The position numbers were made by a program, and so were the translations under genes. Below are positions 22,965 to 31,430 of a stretch of 48,486 nt of DNA, piece by piece. The stretch covers positions 1-48,486 of the forward strand of contig JAGZXV010000016.1 in the NCBI GenBank assembly GCA_018378255.1, given 5' to 3'. The DNA is from Clostridiaceae bacterium (lineage in GTDB: Bacteria; Bacillota; Clostridia; Lachnospirales; Lachnospiraceae). Each line of letters begins with the position of its first letter. Position 1 is the first letter of the stretch. The notes beneath the pieces were generated by a model, which saw only the letters and a list, made by a program, of their open reading frames with translations, did no database searches and was not told the origin of the DNA.

Positions 22965-25040
22965 TTATTGTAAACCAACATTGACTCCTGCCTGCTTCAG
23001 TAAGTCTATCCCTTTCTCTGTTATCACACTTCCACCCCGGCCTCTGGATACAGCCACACAGTCCTCCGCCTCCAGTCTGCCAAGGATCGCCCTCACCTGC
23101 GGCTGGGTCATTGGCAGCCCCAAGTTCCTTGCCTGCGCAAGAATCCCTTCGCGTCCGATCCGTCTGCCCTCCCGAAAGGCCGTAAAAAGAATCTGAAGGA
23201 CCATCTTCTCGGCAGTCATTTCCCGGCCTTCAGCCGGCGCCAGCGTTCGCCCAACTTTCTGTTTCCCCTCCGGCACAGACGTCACCATCCGAAACGTAGG
23301 CGGCAGGTCCTCCTTTGTTATGATCGAATGGCCTGTAAAATTCAGATATTCTGCGATATTCCTGAGTTCCCGGATATTCCCCTGGAACCGGTATTCCTTA
23401 AACAGCTGCCGTATTTCCTCACTCAAGGCAAAGTGTCCGCCCAGTTCCTGCCGGAACTTTTCAAGCAGCAAAAACACATCGTCCCCCCGGCTCCTCAAGG
23501 GCGGGATCAGGACCGGCAGCGCATTCAGCCGGTAATACAGATCCCGGCGGAAGCTTCCGTCCTCCACCTTCTGCTCCAGATCCTCATTGGTGGCCGCCAC
23601 GATCCGCACATCCACATGGATGATCTGATTGCCGCCTACCCGCATGATCTCCCGCTCCTGCAAAACACGCAGAAGCTTCACCTGAAGCGCCGGACTCATG
23701 CCCTCCACCTCGTCCAGAAACAGGGTTCCCTGGTGCGCAAACTCAAAAAGTCCCGGCCTCCCCCCTTTTCTCGCCCCGGTAAATGCGCCGTCCTCATAAC
23801 CGAACAGCTCGCTCTCTAAAAGATTTTCCGGCATGGCTGCACAGTTGATCGCTACAAAGGGCTGCCCCTTCCTTCTGGATGCATTGTGGACCGAATGGGC
23901 AAACAGCTCTTTTCCCGTTCCGGTCTCCCCGATCAGAAGCACCGGGGACTCGGTCTGCGCCATCTTTTTAAGGATTTCCTTGGTCTTTAAGATCGGCTCC
24001 GACTGCCCGATCACATCGTCAAAACAATACTTGGCCCGGTGTCCCCGGCCCTTTTTCATCAACTGCCCGCGCAGTTCATTCTGGCGGCGCTCCATCTCAT
24101 CAAACTTTTGCAGAATGGCAAATGCCCCGATACATGCGCCTCTGCGCAGTACCGGCCGCACGCAGACGCTGACCGGTTTTTCCGCCACCCGGACTACCGT
24201 AGGCTCCGTCTCCGCCATCTCTTCCAGACACTTCCCAAAGGGAATGTAGGGAAATACCTTCTCCCCCTGCTGCCGCAGGGCCGTATTGCCGAATACATGG
24301 GTGATGTCCCGCGCCATCTGGTTGATCGCATAGATTTCCCCATGCTCATTGACCGCAATCACGCCCTGGTCCAGCACGTCCATCAGGATATCAAACTGGC
24401 TTTCCAGCCGGCGGGACCGATCCATCATCTGGTCAAAATACCAGGTGTTGGTACAGACCGACTCCTGATATTGTTTAAATACCGGTTCTTCCAGCAATTC
24501 GTCCAGGCCCAGCCGGATCGCCGCTTCGATCATGGTATCCGCAGAACAGGTCCTCTGGCCGATATTGACCACCCGATCGATTCCCTGGGGCACATACCGT
24601 TCCTCATCCGGGGTCACCGCGATATCCGCCCAGTCGGAAAGCTCTGCTCCCGGCGCATAGAGGATAAATTTCAAATGGGTGACTCCAAGCTGTTCAAGCT
24701 GCGTCACAGCCTCCCGGGCCATAGTCTCCGTCATATTGACAAACAGCACCTTCGTCCCCCTCGGGATCTCCTGCAAACAGCGGATGCTGTCCTTTTTATA
24801 AGTCACCTGGATCTCCATCCGTTCGGCATCCTCCGGCAGATATACCTCATGCTCTGCCATGGTGGCATATGCATCTGTGGAGCCCATATATAGATCACAG
24901 GGCTCCATATGGGCCGCCGTCCCATCCATGATACTGTAATTGCGGACCACCGCCCGCGCACCGAACACCTGCCGGACCTGCTGGGCATAAGCCCTCCCCG
25001 CAAACGGATCCAATGCGATCACCGCAATACTCTTTTTCAT
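22965..25040 (-). CDS. Sigma-54-dependent enhancer-binding activator (CdsR-like context)
   Basis: 691 aa. Residues 1-190 resemble a PrpR-N/periplasmic-binding-like sensory domain; a PAS domain follows at about 205-310 (FDILMDVLDQGVIAVNEHGE). The AAA+ domain has Walker A GETGTGKE (371-378), the sigma-54-contacting GAFTGA (418-423) and Walker B GTLFLDEVEG (~438-447). Instead of the usual Fis-type helix, the C-terminus (~600-690) looks like a winged helix (GREGILAQARNLGLPMTQPQ, RGGSVITEKG). It should sense a cysteine-related signal and open the sigma-54 promoter downstream. It lies 21 bp behind the desulfidase-paralogue gene and shares its transcript. Confidence 0.95.
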   Translation of the reverse strand: MKKSIAVIALDPFAGRAYAQQVRQVFGARAVVRNYSIMDGTAAHMEPCDLYMGSTDAYATMAEHEVYLPEDAERMEIQVTYKKDSIRCLQEIPRGTKVLFVNMTETMAREAVTQLEQLGVTHLKFILYAPGAELSDWADIAVTPDEERYVPQGIDRVVNIGQRTCSADTMIEAAIRLGLDELLEEPVFKQYQESVCTNTWYFDQMMDRSRRLESQFDILMDVLDQGVIAVNEHGEIYAINQMARDITHVFGNTALRQQGEKVFPYIPFGKCLEEMAETEPTVVRVAEKPVSVCVRPVLRRGACIGAFAILQKFDEMERRQNELRGQLMKKGRGHRAKYCFDDVIGQSEPILKTKEILKKMAQTESPVLLIGETGTGKELFAHSVHNASRRKGQPFVAINCAAMPENLLESELFGYEDGAFTGARKGGRPGLFEFAHQGTLFLDEVEGMSPALQVKLLRVLQEREIMRVGGNQIIHVDVRIVAATNEDLEQKVEDGSFRRDLYYRLNALPVLIPPLRSRGDDVFLLLEKFRQELGGHFALSEEIRQLFKEYRFQGNIRELRNIAEYLNFTGHSIITKEDLPPTFRMVTSVPEGKQKVGRTLAPAEGREMTAEKMVLQILFTAFREGRRIGREGILAQARNLGLPMTQPQVRAILGRLEAEDCVAVSRGRGGSVITEKGIDLLKQAGVNVGLQ

Positions 25041-25061
25041 GTATCCCCCTGTTCCAGCCAG

Positions 25062-26489
25062 TTATGCTTCGTCTGTTCCTTTGTTCCCGACGCTTACGCG
25101 GCTCTTGCCGTCCACGGCCTGCTTTTCCTCAAAAATGCCGACGATCACGCCCTCCGTCTCCACCATGCCGGGCGACGCGATCCGGCCCATATAGCGGAAT
25201 GTATCCTCCGTAGACCTGCTGTTGATGCCGTGGACATCATCCACACAGACGCCTTCCATCGCAAGCCCAACGGAGCGGAACGCCGCATCCACCGCCACAA
25301 CGCCTTTCATCGCGCAGCCCTGGTTCCCGCCGTCACAGATCATGCCTGTAATGCTGGAAGCCATGTTGTTGACCGTCCGGTGCATTTCCGGCAGACCGCC
25401 GCCCTTAAGATAAACACAGGCGCAGGCCATCCCGGTCCCCGCCGCGATCGCACAGCCGCAGAAAGCCGACAGCCTTCCTGAATATTCCTTTATGTACATG
25501 GTCACCAGATAACTCAAGGCTGTGGCGCGCAAAAGCTTTTCTTCCGGGTATCCGTTCACCTGGCACACCGCATAGAGAGGCATCGTACAGATGATCCCAT
25601 GAGCTCCGGAACCGGTAATGCTCATCGCCGGCTTCTCGAGCCCGATCACCCGCGCCTCAATGGTCCCGTTGCAGAGCAGCTGGGCCGTGGGAAGCTCCTG
25701 GTCTGAGATCACACGGCCGCCGTTGGCGCGCAGCAGACTTTTCAAAAATCTGGTCCGTTCACTGGACCTGCCCGCCTCAAACAGCTGCAAATTCACCTCA
25801 TAAGCTTCCCGCAGAAATACGAGTTCCTCCAAAGGCACGCTGCCGCAGTACTCCAAAATTTCCGCCAAGGTATGGCGGTGGATCTCCGGAATCTCCTCAC
25901 CGGCACCGGGGGCGTTCCCGCCTGTTCCGGCGGCCGCGGCTTCCGTACCCACAATGCCAGCGGCTTTCACCTGTGCATCGGCAGCCTCCCCTTTGCCCGC
26001 CGCCTGTCCGCTCTTCATTGGCGTTTCTGTGAAGATCACCGTTCCATTTAACAGGATCTCCACCACATGAGTGTGCTTGTCACGGATATGCAGACAGCAT
26101 TCATCTTTCTCCGTCTCAACACACACATTAATATCGATACGGGAGGAAATATCCCCCAGCCGCACGTCGATCTTGCCCTCGCCGATCATCCGCTGCGCCG
26201 CCTCATTGTCTGCCGCCGTCACTTCCGACAGGGCCTCCAGCCCATTCTCCCAACGGCCTGCCACAATGCCCAGCGCCGCCGCGTACCGGTTGCCGACATA
26301 GGGCGAATTGGGAATTCCACAGGTAAATGCGTTCTTATACATCCCTGAATTTAACGTTACGGTCACCCGGGCAACCTCGCCCTCCGTATAGCTTCGTGCA
26401 CGGGCGCACGCATAAGCGATCGCCCCCGGCTCGGTGACCCCAAGAGCCGGTTTCATATCTTCCTGAATTAATTTGGTAAATGCGTTCAT
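25062..26489 (-). CDS. CyuA/serine-dehydratase-alpha-like paralogue lacking the first cluster cysteine
   Basis: 475 aa from the ATG at 26489 (GGAGG 5 nt upstream). It aligns end to end with the cyuA product at 18259-19611: KPALGVTEPGAIAYACARA, NSGMYKNAFTCGIPNS, SITGSGAHGIICTMPL, GRLSAFCGCAIAAGTGMA and GMICDGGNQGCAMKG. The GCTEP cysteine of CyuA is Val18 here, while the two late cysteines of the ICDG...C motif remain. A low-complexity Ala/Gly insert lies around residues 185-215. It may act on another amino or thiol compound, use a different cluster, or have a regulatory role with the co-transcribed activator. A housekeeping-type promoter precedes it. Confidence 0.85.
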   Translation of the reverse strand: MNAFTKLIQEDMKPALGVTEPGAIAYACARARSYTEGEVARVTVTLNSGMYKNAFTCGIPNSPYVGNRYAAALGIVAGRWENGLEALSEVTAADNEAAQRMIGEGKIDVRLGDISSRIDINVCVETEKDECCLHIRDKHTHVVEILLNGTVIFTETPMKSGQAAGKGEAADAQVKAAGIVGTEAAAAGTGGNAPGAGEEIPEIHRHTLAEILEYCGSVPLEELVFLREAYEVNLQLFEAGRSSERTRFLKSLLRANGGRVISDQELPTAQLLCNGTIEARVIGLEKPAMSITGSGAHGIICTMPLYAVCQVNGYPEEKLLRATALSYLVTMYIKEYSGRLSAFCGCAIAAGTGMACACVYLKGGGLPEMHRTVNNMASSITGMICDGGNQGCAMKGVVAVDAAFRSVGLAMEGVCVDDVHGINSRSTEDTFRYMGRIASPGMVETEGVIVGIFEEKQAVDGKSRVSVGNKGTDEA

Positions 26490-26520
26490 ATTTTCCTCCT
26501 GCATTCCCCACTGCATGACC

Positions 26521-26550
26521 AGTATAGCATACGTATGGAGAAAAAGACAA
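26521..26550 (-). promoter_or_regulatory. Promoter of the desulfidase-paralogue/activator operon
   Basis: On the minus strand TTGTCT (26545-26550), an 18-bp spacer and TATACT (26521-26526). No -24/-12 element is visible here. Confidence 0.55.
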
Positions 26551-26617
26551 GATGGCAGCACCCTGACCGCACAGGGGAAAAATGGCTGTGTGCCCGTATA
26601 AGGAACGGTTAATGGCA

Positions 26618-26673
26618 GACAAAAAGCTGCGGAAACGGATCATAACCCAATGTCATGATCCGTTTCCACAGCT
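26618..26673 (-). terminator. Terminator of the PTS operon
   Basis: A 19-nt arm at 26625-26643 pairs with 26655-26673 with one mismatch and an 11-nt loop. The minus-strand tail is TTTTTGTC. It is strong and possibly bidirectional. Confidence 0.85.
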
Positions 26674-26735
26674 TTTATGTCAAGCGCACAAATTATTAAA
26701 CGCAGGCTTACCGGCAGTTAACGCTCTCCGCTTTT

Positions 26736-27050
26736 TTACTTCTGCTTAAAATCTTCAATTGCCTTCAAAGTGTCTTTCAGGATCTTATCCCCCCTCATCA
26801 TGCCGTAATCGCGGGTATCGATGGCCATGACCGGGATCTTATCCTCCACTTTTGCTTTCACTTCATCCATTGCATACCGGATCTGCGGCCCTAAAAGGAC
26901 TGCGTCGGCTCCGTCTTTATGATCGTCCAGATCACTGACCGGAACGGCAACAGCGTCCAGTTCGATCTGCTGGTCTTTCGCCGCCGCTTTCATCTTGTTC
27001 ATCACCATGCTGGTGGACATTCCGGCATAACATACTAAAACTATTTTCAT
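26736..27050 (-). CDS. PTS lactose/cellobiose-family IIB component (second copy)
   Basis: 104 aa. The phosphocysteine loop is VLVCYAGMSTSMVMNKM with Cys7; ADAVLLGPQIRYAMDEV and the MAIDTRDYGMMRG strand are typical of IIB-Lac. It passes phosphate from IIA to the sugar in IIC. It overlaps the end of IIC gene (27047) by 4 nt, so the two are coupled and probably form the working pair. A different IIB lies at the other end of the operon (30209-30520). Confidence 0.93.
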   Translation of the reverse strand: MKIVLVCYAGMSTSMVMNKMKAAAKDQQIELDAVAVPVSDLDDHKDGADAVLLGPQIRYAMDEVKAKVEDKIPVMAIDTRDYGMMRGDKILKDTLKAIEDFKQK

Positions 27051-28360
27051 TCACTGATACCTTCCTGTTCTTCTTTGTATACCTTATTATCATACACCTT
27101 AAAGAATGGATAGTAAATAACCGCATCCATGATAATTAATAAAAGAACCAATATAACCGCTTTAAAGTCCATGGTTGCCAGAAATGCCCCGATCGGTGCG
27201 AACAGGTTCCATCCCGGTTCCACAAAGCATCTGGAAATGATGCCGCTGGACATGCAGATATATGTAATGATCGCATTTAATGTCTGCGCCACGATGAACG
27301 GGAACAGCATAAGTGGATTCAATACGATGGGAAGTCCGAATAATACCGGCTCATTGATATTAAACATTGCTGGTACAATGCCGATTCTTCCCACAGTTTT
27401 TAACTGCGTGGATTTGCTGGTAAGCAAAAGGGCAGCCAGGGCAAACGTGGCTCCCGCGCCACCGATGGTGACGAAAACCCACCAGTAAGGAGAACAGAAT
27501 ACAAACGGCAGTTCATTCACCGGAGTACCTGACGCATAAGCAGCCGCATTCATGGCGAAGTTGGAATCCCTGATTGGGGAAAGCACTGCGCCGATTGCCG
27601 TATCATGGATACCAAACCACCATAAAACCTGCTGAAGAACGGATACCACGGTAACGCCGAATACATTGTCGATGAATTTAATTAAAGGTGTGATCAGGCT
27701 TAATACCAGTTCCGGCAGAATAACTCCGCTCACATTTTTCACCAATGTGGTGAAGAAAGTGGCAACTAAAGAGATAATTGCGATCGGCACCAAAGCTTCG
27801 AACGAAGCGGCCAGAGCAGGCGGCACGCTGTCAGGCATCTTAATTGATCCAACCTTGTGCTGAATCAGGAAGCGGTAGAATTCAACCGTTATGATCGCCA
27901 CGATCATAGCTGAAAAAAGGCCCGTACCTCCAAAATAGCTGTTGGAAAATCCGCCTTCCACATAATCGGTGTTGAACAGCAAAAACGTGATTAATGAGGT
28001 AATGGTCGGCACATAGGGCTGAATCTTATAATGTACGGACAAAAAGTATCCGATGCCAAGGGCCACATATATGGCCAGGGACCCCAACGTTACATCAAAC
28101 AAAAAGTTAAGAGGTCCTCCCACAGCCGCAGCCAGTCCTGCCCAGCCTTTAAAAAATCCATAGAGCAGGCTCCCCGCCTCCATTGTGGTGTAGTCCATAG
28201 GCGGCTCGGCTAAAATAAGCGCAAAGCTGCCGATCATCATTAACGGCATCGCTGATAAAAATGAACTCTGAATCGATTTTAAGTACTTGTTTCTTGCGAT
28301 CTTGTTTGCCAAAGGCAGAATGTGTTTCTCAATCCATTTAGTGATTCCCTTGTTTTCCAT
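27047..28360 (-). CDS. celB: PTS lactose/cellobiose-family IIC permease
   Basis: 437 aa, about ten membrane helices, standard for IIC-Lac. Diagnostic segments are KYLKSIQSSFLSAMPLMMIGSF near the N-terminus, WWFGIHDTAIGAVLSPI in the middle, and FNINEPVLFGLPIVLNPLMLFPFI, whose NEP-VLFG motif lines the sugar site. It transports and phosphorylates a beta-glucoside such as cellobiose with IIA and IIB. The gene order (IIB, IIA, GH1 enzyme, IIC, IIB) places it after the hydrolase, 72 bp downstream. Confidence 0.93.
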   Translation of the reverse strand: MENKGITKWIEKHILPLANKIARNKYLKSIQSSFLSAMPLMMIGSFALILAEPPMDYTTMEAGSLLYGFFKGWAGLAAAVGGPLNFLFDVTLGSLAIYVALGIGYFLSVHYKIQPYVPTITSLITFLLFNTDYVEGGFSNSYFGGTGLFSAMIVAIITVEFYRFLIQHKVGSIKMPDSVPPALAASFEALVPIAIISLVATFFTTLVKNVSGVILPELVLSLITPLIKFIDNVFGVTVVSVLQQVLWWFGIHDTAIGAVLSPIRDSNFAMNAAAYASGTPVNELPFVFCSPYWWVFVTIGGAGATFALAALLLTSKSTQLKTVGRIGIVPAMFNINEPVLFGLPIVLNPLMLFPFIVAQTLNAIITYICMSSGIISRCFVEPGWNLFAPIGAFLATMDFKAVILVLLLIIMDAVIYYPFFKVYDNKVYKEEQEGISE

Positions 28361-28432
28361 CTCATCTTTCCCTTCCTGTTTGTGTTTGTTATGACCAGCC
28401 GCCAGCAGAGTGTGTTGATACCTTCTCTGATC

Positions 28433-29869
28433 CTATTCCCCATCTGTTAAATGATCCTGAGAACGGCTCTCATTGCGGATAAAATCCCTGTACCAGTAAT
28501 AGCTCTTTTTGGGGGTTCTCCTGCAATTATCATCAAAATCCACTCTGACTAAGCCATAGCGTTTTTCATAACCGTTAATCCAGCTGTACAAATCAAATGT
28601 CGACCACACATAATATCCCTTCAGGTTCAATCCGTCCCGGATGGCCCTGCGCATCTCTTCGATGTGTCTGCTGAGGAAGTCAATTCTTCCATCGTCTTCC
28701 ACCATACCGTTTTTTGACGGTTTTTCATACATGCCGACGCCATTTTCCGTGATATATACCGGCACATCTCCGTATTTTCTCCTGATATCCGCCAGCTCAT
28801 CATAGATTCCCTTAGGATAAATCTCACAGTCCCAGGCCGTGTATTCGCTGTCCGGGTCCTTGGCCTGTTCAAACCAGCCCTTGATGATCAGTTCTGCGCT
28901 GTCCTCTCCCTTTTTGCCCGTATTATTGGCCTTTAAAATGGTCTCGCCGGTGGTATAAGGCTTAATTAACGCACGGCTGTAATAGTTGATACCTATAAAA
29001 TCCACGATGCCATTTTCCAGAATCTCTTTATGCTCCGGCTTCATGAAAGACAGGTCAAATCCCTCTTCTTCCAGTTTCTCCAGCAGATCCTGGGGAAAAT
29101 GCCCCAGCATAGGAGGATCCAGCACCCAGTTATTGAAATAGTTATCCGCCAGACGGCCCGCCTTTTTGCACGCTTCGCTGTCATCATAAAGATCCACATT
29201 GGCGCTGGCATGCACAATCCCCACCTGGCCTTTGGCTTGGGAATCCCGGAATGCTTTCACGCCCAGGGCGCTGGCTAACATCACATGATAGGCCGCATGG
29301 ATCATCCGCTGGAAATCCTTCACATTGGGCGGATAATTGCCGATCGCATAGCCGGAAGTGATAAAATAGCTGGGCTCATTGATGGTAACCCACAGTTTCA
29401 CCTTATCGCCAAACGCATCGAAACACACCTTTGCATATTCAGCAAATGCATATGCGGTATCCACATTTTCCCATCCGCCTTTCTCGGCCAGGGTATTGGG
29501 AAGATCCCAGTGATACAGGGTCACATTGGGCTCCACTCCGTATTTCAGGCAGGTGTCAATCACCTTTTGATAATATTCAATTCCTTTCGGATTCACCTTC
29601 CCGGTACCTTCCGGCAGGATTCTTGGCCATGCCAGGGAAAAACGGTAGGTGTTCTGCCCTCCTTCGGCCATCATCTTAATATCTTCCTCAAATCTGTGGT
29701 AATGGTCGGAAGCCACATCGCCGGTCGTATACGTGATGCAGTTCTTTTCGCTGTGGCAGAATTCATCCCACATGCCCAGGCCCTTACCATCCTCCTGCCA
29801 GGCGCCTTCGCACTGGTAAGACGCGGTCGCCGATCCCCATAAAAAATCTTTTGGGAACTTTACATCCAT
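28433..29869 (-). CDS. GH1 6-phospho-beta-glucosidase or beta-glucosidase
   Basis: 478 aa, standard GH1 length. FPKDFLWGSATASYQCEGAW is the family N-terminal signature; the acid/base Glu lies in WVTINEPSYF (about residue 165-170); the nucleophile Glu is in VYITENGVGMYE (about 375). The barrel ends with DLYSWINGYEKRYGLVRVDF. In a PTS operon the substrate is expected to be a 6-phospho-beta-glucoside, which it splits to glucose-6-phosphate and an aglycone or glucose. The late YEKRYGLV resembles the phosphate-binding loop of 6-phospho enzymes. The IIA gene ends 3 bp upstream. Confidence 0.93.
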   Translation of the reverse strand: MDVKFPKDFLWGSATASYQCEGAWQEDGKGLGMWDEFCHSEKNCITYTTGDVASDHYHRFEEDIKMMAEGGQNTYRFSLAWPRILPEGTGKVNPKGIEYYQKVIDTCLKYGVEPNVTLYHWDLPNTLAEKGGWENVDTAYAFAEYAKVCFDAFGDKVKLWVTINEPSYFITSGYAIGNYPPNVKDFQRMIHAAYHVMLASALGVKAFRDSQAKGQVGIVHASANVDLYDDSEACKKAGRLADNYFNNWVLDPPMLGHFPQDLLEKLEEEGFDLSFMKPEHKEILENGIVDFIGINYYSRALIKPYTTGETILKANNTGKKGEDSAELIIKGWFEQAKDPDSEYTAWDCEIYPKGIYDELADIRRKYGDVPVYITENGVGMYEKPSKNGMVEDDGRIDFLSRHIEEMRRAIRDGLNLKGYYVWSTFDLYSWINGYEKRYGLVRVDFDDNCRRTPKKSYYWYRDFIRNESRSQDHLTDGE

Positions 29870-29872
29870 TTT

Positions 29873-30190
29873 TTATTCCCCCTTCATCATTTTATACATC
29901 TGAATCATCTCTTTTGCCAGATCCAGTACGGTCATGGCATTCATCACGTGATCCTGTGCATGCACCATCAAAAGACTCATCGGAAACGGCTGTCCTGCCG
30001 CTTCCTTTGAAATAATATCAATCTGGGATTTATGGGCATTCTGTATGGATTGTTCCGATTTTTTAACAAGTTCCCCGGCCTTTTCAAAATCGCCGGTTCT
30101 GGCCGCTTTTAAAGCCTCCATGGCAAAACTTCTGCCTTCTCCCGCATTTACCACTAATTCCATTATCATCAATTCCTGATCCGTATCCAC
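29873..30190 (-). CDS. PTS lactose/cellobiose-family IIA component
   Basis: 105 aa from a GTG start at 30190, 7 nt after GGAGG. Three-helix IIA-Lac pattern: MELVVNAGEGRSFAMEAL, QNAHKSQIDIISKEA, and LLMVHAQDHVMNAMTVLDLAKEM with the phosphorylated His in MVHAQDH. It receives phosphate from HPr and hands it to IIB. It lies 18 bp after IIB-1 and 3 bp before the GH1 gene. Confidence 0.94.
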   Translation of the reverse strand: MDTDQELMIMELVVNAGEGRSFAMEALKAARTGDFEKAGELVKKSEQSIQNAHKSQIDIISKEAAGQPFPMSLLMVHAQDHVMNAMTVLDLAKEMIQMYKMMKGE

Positions 30191-30208
30191 AAACTCACCT
30201 CCTATGTC

Positions 30209-30520
30209 TTATTCCTGTTTATTTTCCAATTCATTTCTGATTATAGTTAAGATGCTTTTGGCATCCATCATCCCATACAGAACCGTATCCAGGGCGATCA
30301 CCTTCTTCTTTGGATATTTATCCCTGAATTCCTCCAGCCGGTGCCTCACCTGAGGCCCCAAAACGATGAGATCCGGCTCCTTGGGAAATTCATCCACATC
30401 AAATGCGGAGCAAGCATCGATTTCACACCTGTAGTCCTCTTCCTCTGCCTGTTTCTCCAGTTTCCGCACCAGCAGGCTGGTCGACATGCCCATAGCGCAT
30501 AATAATAATATCCTTTTCAC
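30209..30520 (-). CDS. PTS lactose/cellobiose-family IIB component (first copy)
   Basis: 103 aa from a GTG start at 30520 (GGAG 4 nt upstream). Phosphocysteine loop ILLLCAMGMSTSLLVRKL, then DLIVLGPQVRHRLEEF and VIALDTVLYGMMD. It is the first gene of the PTS operon. It differs clearly from the second IIB at 26736-27050 (alignable but with different surface residues), so it may serve another IIC or a regulator. Confidence 0.94.
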   Translation of the reverse strand: MKRILLLCAMGMSTSLLVRKLEKQAEEEDYRCEIDACSAFDVDEFPKEPDLIVLGPQVRHRLEEFRDKYPKKKVIALDTVLYGMMDAKSILTIIRNELENKQE

Positions 30521-30570
30521 AATTCTCCTCTTTCTGAACGGGTGAATATTTCGGTATAAAAATATCGATT

Positions 30571-30588
30571 AATGCATAAAAATGCATT
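30571..30588. promoter_or_regulatory. Palindrome upstream of the PTS operon
   Basis: AATGCAT-AAAA-ATGCATT is a perfect 7-bp inverted repeat 50-70 bp before the first PTS gene. Weak -10-like TAGAAT on the minus strand lies beside it. An operator for a PTS-sensing regulator is possible. No ribonucleic antiterminator plus terminator pair was seen. Confidence 0.35.
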
Positions 30589-30673
30589 CTATAAATAACA
30601 GCATACCTGTTTTGGGGAATGATTGCCATACAGCAATTTACCGGATTATATGTGGTAATTTTAATGATTTTTC

Positions 30674-30748
30674 GTAACGGTTCAGGACGGCGGAAAGCTT
30701 CCTGACCGGTTTTTCCGGTCAAGAAGATGAGCCGTTCAGAACAGTTAC
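30674..30748. repeat. Dispersed hairpin repeat, copy B
   Basis: A 75-nt hairpin: outer arms GTAAC...(30674) and ...GTTAC (30744-30748) pair at 15 of 18 positions, a middle CTTCTTGACCGG/CCGGTCAGGAAG stem pairs with one mismatch, and the tip is five A/T. The right half is the inverted equivalent of copy A at 9805-9859. It lies between the divergent PTS operon and the ECF sigma gene. Confidence 0.65.
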
Positions 30749-30804
30749 GATTTTTATATCTTTACCTCTTCATATCGGTTATATTAAAAATAAGACGTAT
30801 TTAT

Positions 30805-30834
30805 GCAACCCGAAACGCCCAACAGGAAGTATAT
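30805..30834 (+). promoter_or_regulatory. Possible ECF-type promoter of the sigma/anti-sigma pair
   Basis: GCAACC (30805-30810), an 18-bp spacer and GTATAT (30829-30834). An AACC-type -35 is common for autoregulated ECF factors, but the spacer is longer than usual, so this is tentative. Confidence 0.35.
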
Positions 30835-30872
30835 AAGTGAAAGGACCAGATACAAAGCGAGGAGGTGAAAAG

Positions 30873-31430
30873 ATGGAGGACTGCAAGATCGTTGATTTGT
30901 ATTGGACACGCTCAGAATGTGCCATTGCAGAAACCGCCCGGAAATATGGAAACTATTGTTATGCCATCGCCTATAATATACTTTCAAATGCCGAGGATGC
31001 TGATGAGAGTGTAAATGATACCTATCTCGGCGCATGGAACAGTATGCCGCCCCACCGCCCATCTATTCTGCGGACATTTCTCGGTAAAATCACGCGGCGG
31101 ATCTCTTTAAAAAAATGGAGGGATAAAAACAGAATGAAGCGGGGCGGCGGTGAAGTTGCCCTTGCCCTTGATGAACTAAACGAATGCATTCCATCGGGAT
31201 GCTGCGTAGAAGACGAAATCATTGTCAGAGAACTGTCAGAAATACTCAACCGGTTTATATCAGAATTGCCGGAAACCGAAAGGCAGGTATTTCTCTGCCG
31301 ATACTGGTATTTGGATTCCATAGAAAAAATAAGTTTGGATTTTAATTTCAGCAGCAGCAAAGTAAAATCAATGCTGCATAGGACAAGAGCAAAACTGCGA
31401 TCCTATTTAGAACAGGAGGGAGCCTTATGA
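30873..31430 (+). CDS. ECF-type RNA polymerase sigma factor
   Basis: 185 aa from the ATG at 30873, 7 nt after AGGAGG. Region 2 (about 12-85) contains YGNYCYAIAYNILSNAEDADESVNDTYLGAWNSMPP, the ECF 2.1-2.4 pattern. Region 4 (about 125-180) has LPETERQVFLCRYWYLDSIEKIS and a recognition helix SSSKVKSMLHRTRAKLRSYL. It directs polymerase to a small regulon in response to an envelope or extracellular signal. The next gene overlaps by 4 nt and encodes a membrane protein with the features of its anti-sigma factor. Confidence 0.93.
   Translation: MEDCKIVDLYWTRSECAIAETARKYGNYCYAIAYNILSNAEDADESVNDTYLGAWNSMPPHRPSILRTFLGKITRRISLKKWRDKNRMKRGGGEVALALDELNECIPSGCCVEDEIIVRELSEILNRFISELPETERQVFLCRYWYLDSIEKISLDFNFSSSKVKSMLHRTRAKLRSYLEQEGAL

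Noticed and set aside
24039..24893. 284-codon frame antisense to the sigma-54 activator
   Set aside because: The opposite strand encodes an intact AAA+ protein with all motifs; the antisense frame has no recognisable domain.
30521..30680. BglG-type RNA antiterminator site before the PTS operon
   Set aside because: No RAT-like sequence overlapping a terminator could be found; only a short palindrome is visible.
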